Positions 7,453 to 10,090 of a stretch of 10,090 nt of DNA are shown piece by piece. Position numbers and translations under genes: made by a program. How positions within the stretch are numbered: the stretch's first letter is position 1; every line of letters begins with the position of its first letter. The stretch is from an uncultured Candidatus Udaeobacter sp. (GTDB lineage Bacteria; Verrucomicrobiota; Verrucomicrobiia; Chthoniobacterales; UBA10450). The notes under the pieces were generated by a model. That model had not been told where the DNA came from. It did no database searches and saw only the letters and a program-made list of their open reading frames with translations. The stretch spans positions 1 through 10,090 of the forward strand of contig CATPBS010000219.1 in the NCBI GenBank assembly GCA_955652715.1, written 5' to 3'.

Positions 7453-8475
7453 TCAAGCAGCCTCGGGATACCCGGAGATGCAAACACTTTGTCCGATTCG
7501 TTGATATGACACGCGGGAAAGCCGCAGCGCATTCGCCGCGTTTACGGCTCCCCGGCCTGGGAATGCGATCACTGGTCCTCCGCTCAACACCGGACCGAGA
7601 TAGAGCTGCACTTTATCAATGAGACGCGCATCTAGCGCCTGGCCGAGCACTTCGCCGCCGCCTTCAATCAGCACGCTCGTGATAGCTCGTTTGCCAAGAT
7701 CTTTCAGCACGGTCGACAGGGTCTTTCGCTTATAAATTAGTGTTCGCGCAGCCGCTTGGTCCGAAAATAAATGAGCGTGGCGTGGAAGCTTGCCTGAACG
7801 GGTCAGCACAATGCGCCAGGGTTGTCGCGCCCAGCGCGTGCTCCGAACGGTTAGCCGCGGATTGTCCACGCGTACGGTTTCCGCTCCAACGAGCACCGCG
7901 TCTACGCGCGTGCGAAGCTCACGTGCATGGCGCCGGGCGGAACGTCCGGTGATCCAGCGAGACTCAACGGCAGCCCGCGTCAATCGACCATCAAGGGACA
8001 TCCCGCACTTTGCGATGACGAAAGGGCGCCCACTGCTGATCCACTTGTTGAAACCCTCGTTAAGTCGCGCACACTCATCGGCCAAGATGCCTTCCCGCAC
8101 TGTGACACCCGCATTTCGCAATTGCATGATGCCTTTGCCGGAGTGCCGCGGATTTACGTCAGCCGTGCCGACAACTACGTTTCTAACACCAGCGCTGAGT
8201 ATTGCATTTGTGCAAGGACCAGTACGCCCCGCGGTCGAACACGGCTCCAGAGTAACGTACATCGTGGCCCGCGCAGGCACCGGCGCACCGAAATCGCGAA
8301 GGCACTCGATCTCAGCGTGATCGCGGCCCGCTTCCCGATGGTGCCCTTTCGCTACTATCCGGTTGTTTATGACCAGAACCGCTCCAACAGCCGGATTCGG
8401 GCTTGTCTGGCCGAGCGCTTTTTTCGCCTCGTGTAGCGCCGCGCGCATGAACTGTTCGTCTCGTTTTGCCGTCAT
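7453..8475 (-). CDS. ribD: Bifunctional riboflavin deaminase/reductase RibD
   Basis: RibD carries out the second and third steps of riboflavin synthesis: deamination of diaminohydroxyphosphoribosylaminopyrimidine and NADPH-dependent reduction of the ribose side chain. The 340-residue protein has the N-terminal zinc deaminase domain (about 6-143) with SPNPAVGAV at 25-33, H53-A-E55, and the PC...GPC loop with C79 and C88 as zinc ligands. The C-terminal reductase domain follows, from RPFVIAKCGMSLDGR near 145, through SRWITG, VGAETVRVDNPRLTVR, and IEGGGEVLGQAL, to a terminal VCISGY. The usual PCSHHGRTPPC is here PCSTAGRTGPC, so the two His after Ser are replaced. The ATG at 8475 gives a family-like N-terminus; an upstream TTG at 8550 is possible but less likely. 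No good Shine-Dalgarno is visible. It may be read from the tRNA transcript upstream. Confidence 0.95.
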   Translation of the reverse strand: MTAKRDEQFMRAALHEAKKALGQTSPNPAVGAVLVINNRIVAKGHHREAGRDHAEIECLRDFGAPVPARATMYVTLEPCSTAGRTGPCTNAILSAGVRNVVVGTADVNPRHSGKGIMQLRNAGVTVREGILADECARLNEGFNKWISSGRPFVIAKCGMSLDGRLTRAAVESRWITGRSARRHARELRTRVDAVLVGAETVRVDNPRLTVRSTRWARQPWRIVLTRSGKLPRHAHLFSDQAAARTLIYKRKTLSTVLKDLGKRAITSVLIEGGGEVLGQALDARLIDKVQLYLGPVLSGGPVIAFPGRGAVNAANALRLSRVSYQRIGQSVCISGYPEAA

Positions 8476-8563
8476 TTGCTTTGGGAGATGAATAATTGTT
8501 CTCGCCTGCCGAGGCAACGAAGGCTCAGGCACGCAACTGATTAAACGCAACCGAGCTCAAATT

Positions 8564-8637
8564 CGTGCCTGGAGGGATTCGAACCCCCAACCTTCTGATC
8601 CGAAGTCAGAAGCTCTATCCGGTTGAGCTACAGGCAC
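8564..8637 (-). tRNA. tRNA-Arg (anticodon TCG)
   Basis: On the minus strand the 7-bp acceptor GTGCCTG/CAGGCAC, D-arm starting TAGCTCA, anticodon stem TCTGA/TCAGA with loop CTTCGGA, and T-arm GGGGGTTCGAATCCCTCC fold into a standard cloverleaf. The anticodon TCG (plus-strand positions 8601-8603) reads CGA and, by wobble, other CGN codons. The discriminator is G and the 3' CCA is not encoded. It lies 88 bases upstream of ribD and 93 bases downstream of tRNA-His on the same strand. Confidence 0.96.
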
Positions 8638-8645
8638 TGCTGGAA

Positions 8646-8717
8646 CGTGAATGGTGATTAATGATTCGTGAATCGTGGGGCAAGTACCTATTTACTATTC
8701 ACCAATCACTATTCACG
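8646..8717. repeat. Imperfect long inverted repeat built of 7-bp units, between two tRNAs
   Basis: The arms at 8646-8664 and 8699-8717 are inverted copies matching in 16 of 19 positions (left CGTGAATGGTGATTAATGA). Each arm is made of degenerate heptads: GTGAATG, GTGATTA, ATGATTC, GTGAATC on the left and CTATTCA, CCAATCA, CTATTCA on the right. The loop is 34 bases. It fills most of the spacer between tRNA-Arg and tRNA-His. It may be a dispersed intergenic repeat, a processing hairpin in a joint tRNA transcript, or a terminator-like stem; there is no T-tract. Confidence 0.55.
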
Positions 8718-8730
8718 CTCTGGCAAAAAG

Positions 8731-8803
8731 GGTGGCCGACGGGACTCGAACCCGCAACAACCAGAACCACAATCTGGGGCTCTACCATTGAGCTACGGCC
8801 ACC
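8731..8803 (-). tRNA. tRNA-His (anticodon GTG)
   Basis: On the minus strand the acceptor begins GGTGGCCGTAGCTC and ends CGGCCACC, so G-1 pairs with C73: the extra base pair typical of bacterial tRNA-His and its identity element. The anticodon stem CCAGA/TCTGG encloses the loop TTGTGGT with anticodon GTG. The T-arm is GCGGGTTCGAGTCCCGT. The CCA end is not encoded. It precedes tRNA-Arg by 93 bases and has a promoter-like sequence upstream. Confidence 0.97.
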
Positions 8804-8822
8804 ATCATTGGCGCGAAACAGG

Positions 8823-8850
8823 ATTTTAAAATTCGAATCTCTTTTTGCAA
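8823..8850 (-). promoter_or_regulatory. Sigma-70-type promoter of tRNA-His
   Basis: Reading the minus strand, TTGCAA (8850-8845) is a -35-like hexamer, followed by a 16-base spacer and TAAAAT (8828-8823), a -10 hexamer with five of six consensus bases. The end of the -10 lies 19 bases before the first base of tRNA-His, leaving a leader of about 10-12 bases. This spacing fits a stable-RNA promoter. It likely drives tRNA-His, and perhaps tRNA-Arg and ribD behind it. Confidence 0.6.
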
Positions 8851-8930
8851 ACAAAGGACTCGACTTTCCTCCGCGTCTCCACTAATTCTGGCCGCCGGTG
8901 GAACAGAGATCTGCCCGCAGCCGGCTTATC

Positions 8931-10090
8931 ATGGCGCCTCGCCATCGGATGAAGCGAACTTGCGTGGCTTTGCTCACACTCTTTTTTTTCCTCCGGACTA
9001 CGGGCGTCGTGGGGCAGCAGGATGATCCGAGCGAAGTTTTCCTGAAAGCCTATCTCTCCGCGCAACAGGGTGAAAAGCTAGAGCACGAAAACCGATTCAA
9101 GACTGCCCTGGCAAAATATCGATTTGCTGGAAGTCTGATCGAGACATTGCGCAGATCGCATGCCGATTGGCAGCCGGAGATCGTAGAATATCGCGGCCGA
9201 AAGATCAGCGAAGGAATCTTGAGAATTCAGCAGAGGATGACCAGGCAGGATGAGCTAAGCGCCAGCTCAAAGCCTTTGCCCGAGGTTGTGCCGGCACTGC
9301 CAGAGAGTGAGACCTGGTCCGAGCCTGGGCCCGAAGTTGTGGCCCCGCAAGGGGACGAAAACATCGCCCAGGTGTCGCGCGATGCTGCGATCAGAGACGC
9401 AACAAAAAAATTGCGCAACAAAGTCGATCAACTGCAAGCGGCACTCGGAAAAGCGCACACTGAATTCGAAACCGCAAGAACAGAAAATGAAAACATCAAC
9501 ACCCGTCTCAGGAAAACAACTTCCAAACTTGCAAAAGCAGAAAACGACCTCGACAAGGCGAGCAAATCAGAACACCAGACACGCGATCAACTCGCGCAGG
9601 CCCAGGAATCGTTAAAAGCGTCCCAAGCATCGCAGGAGAATAGCGCGAGGGAGCAGCAGCAGTTGCGGGCGGAGGTTGCCGATTTGAAAGACGCCGTTGC
9701 CGCGGCCAATGAAGCGCGTCTGACAGTGGAAAAGCAAAGGGACGATGCTCAGGCGAAATTTGCCGGCGCAAATAAGCAAATCACCGCGGTTGAGCACCAG
9801 CGCGATGAAGCGGTCGCCCAGTTGAAAGTCGCGAAGGAGGCTGAACAGGGTTTCCAGTTGCTCCTGGCTCAGAAGGATGATTTACAACACAAATTGGCAA
9901 ATGCGGAAGAAAAGGGCCGAACCTTTAGCGAGAGCGACCCGATAAACGCGGAGAAATTTGCCGAGATGAATCAGCAAGTAGCAGAACTCCAACAGCAGTT
10001 GTCCGAGGCTCAGAAAAGAAATGATTATTTGATGGCGAGAGCTGCCGAACTTGACGTTCAGTTAGACGAGGCAAGCACGCAGCTTCAGGC
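8931..10090 (+). CDS. Secreted coiled-coil protein (3' partial, runs off the window)
   Basis: I translated this frame to the window edge: 386 codons without a stop. A basic start and hydrophobic core VALLTLFFF with cleavage near VVG-QQ (about 28) make a signal peptide. Residues 30-105 form a predicted helical block (DPSEVFLKAYLSAQQGEKLE, ALAKYRFAGSLIETLR, then WQPEIVEYRGRKISEGILR), resembling the TPR-like N-terminal region I recall from verrucomicrobial secreted proteins. A Pro/Glu-rich linker spans about 112-140. From about 145 onward it is a long coiled coil rich in Ala, Gln, Glu and Lys with heptad-like leucines. The ATG at 8931 follows an in-frame TAA at 8883; a second ATG at 8949 gives a tighter signal peptide (MKRTCVALL) and may be the true start. 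No Shine-Dalgarno is evident. It diverges from the tRNA genes. Function unknown; envelope or cell-surface structural role is a guess. The C-terminus is missing. Confidence 0.85.
   Translation, partial: MAPRHRMKRTCVALLTLFFFLRTTGVVGQQDDPSEVFLKAYLSAQQGEKLEHENRFKTALAKYRFAGSLIETLRRSHADWQPEIVEYRGRKISEGILRIQQRMTRQDELSASSKPLPEVVPALPESETWSEPGPEVVAPQGDENIAQVSRDAAIRDATKKLRNKVDQLQAALGKAHTEFETARTENENINTRLRKTTSKLAKAENDLDKASKSEHQTRDQLAQAQESLKASQASQENSAREQQQLRAEVADLKDAVAAANEARLTVEKQRDDAQAKFAGANKQITAVEHQRDEAVAQLKVAKEAEQGFQLLLAQKDDLQHKLANAEEKGRTFSESDPINAEKFAEMNQQVAELQQQLSEAQKRNDYLMARAAELDVQLDEASTQLQ

Noticed and set aside
7790..8436. Plus-strand frames of 169-176 codons opposite ribD
   Set aside because: Shadows of the conserved ribD coding strand, low-complexity and Arg-rich.
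8504..8535. Possible terminator stem between tRNA-Arg and ribD
   Set aside because: Only an interrupted stem of about four plus three pairs can be drawn, with no T-tract on the minus strand.
8661..8885. A 74-codon plus-strand frame containing WPTGLEPATTRTT
   Set aside because: It runs antisense through tRNA-His; this phrase is the well-known false protein produced by translating tRNA genes on the wrong strand.
1..10090. CRISPR array, insertion sequence, prophage or toxin-antitoxin genes
   Set aside because: No regularly spaced direct repeats, transposase or integrase motifs, or paired small toxin/antitoxin frames are visible.

Overview
The window looks like a chromosomal housekeeping region of a Verrucomicrobiota bacterium, probably a soil lineage near Chthoniobacterales or 'Candidatus Udaeobacter'. 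This is inferred from the style of the RpoD (basic N-terminal extension, acidic stretch before region 1.2), from the small membrane protein plus DUF3106-like gene behind it, from the type of secreted coiled-coil protein at the right edge, and from a moderately high GC content with sparse Shine-Dalgarno sites. No phage, insertion sequence, CRISPR array or defence cassette is visible.

Layout. (1) Positions 2-907, plus strand: the end of thiH, then thiS overlapping it by ATGA, then a small Cys-rich probable zinc-ribbon protein. The first two belong to thiazole synthesis for thiamine. (2) 904-2328, minus strand: a full-length NfeD-type membrane serine protease whose stop overlaps the zinc-ribbon stop. 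(3) 2385-7051, plus strand: dnaG (primase) and rpoD (housekeeping sigma factor), the core of the macromolecular synthesis operon without rpsU, followed by a small single-span membrane protein and a secreted DUF3106-like protein whose starts suggest one transcription unit. (4) 7107-7134: a strong hairpin between convergent genes, a probable bidirectional terminator. (5) 7161-8803, minus strand: a tyrosine-rich secreted mini-protein, ribD (riboflavin synthesis), tRNA-Arg(TCG) and tRNA-His(GTG), with a recognisable sigma-70 promoter upstream of tRNA-His. (6) 8931 to the right edge, plus strand: the first 386 codons of a secreted coiled-coil protein that stays open to the end.

The genes with clear functions are core metabolism and information processing: replication priming, transcription initiation, thiamine and riboflavin synthesis, and tRNAs. 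The less ordinary content is the coupling of rpoD to an anti-sigma-like membrane protein and an envelope protein, the absence of an ATG start for rpoD, a nested inverted repeat at the gene after rpoD, a heptad-repeat hairpin between the two tRNAs, and the unusual secreted proteins. I did not find convincing evidence for a wholly new biological system.
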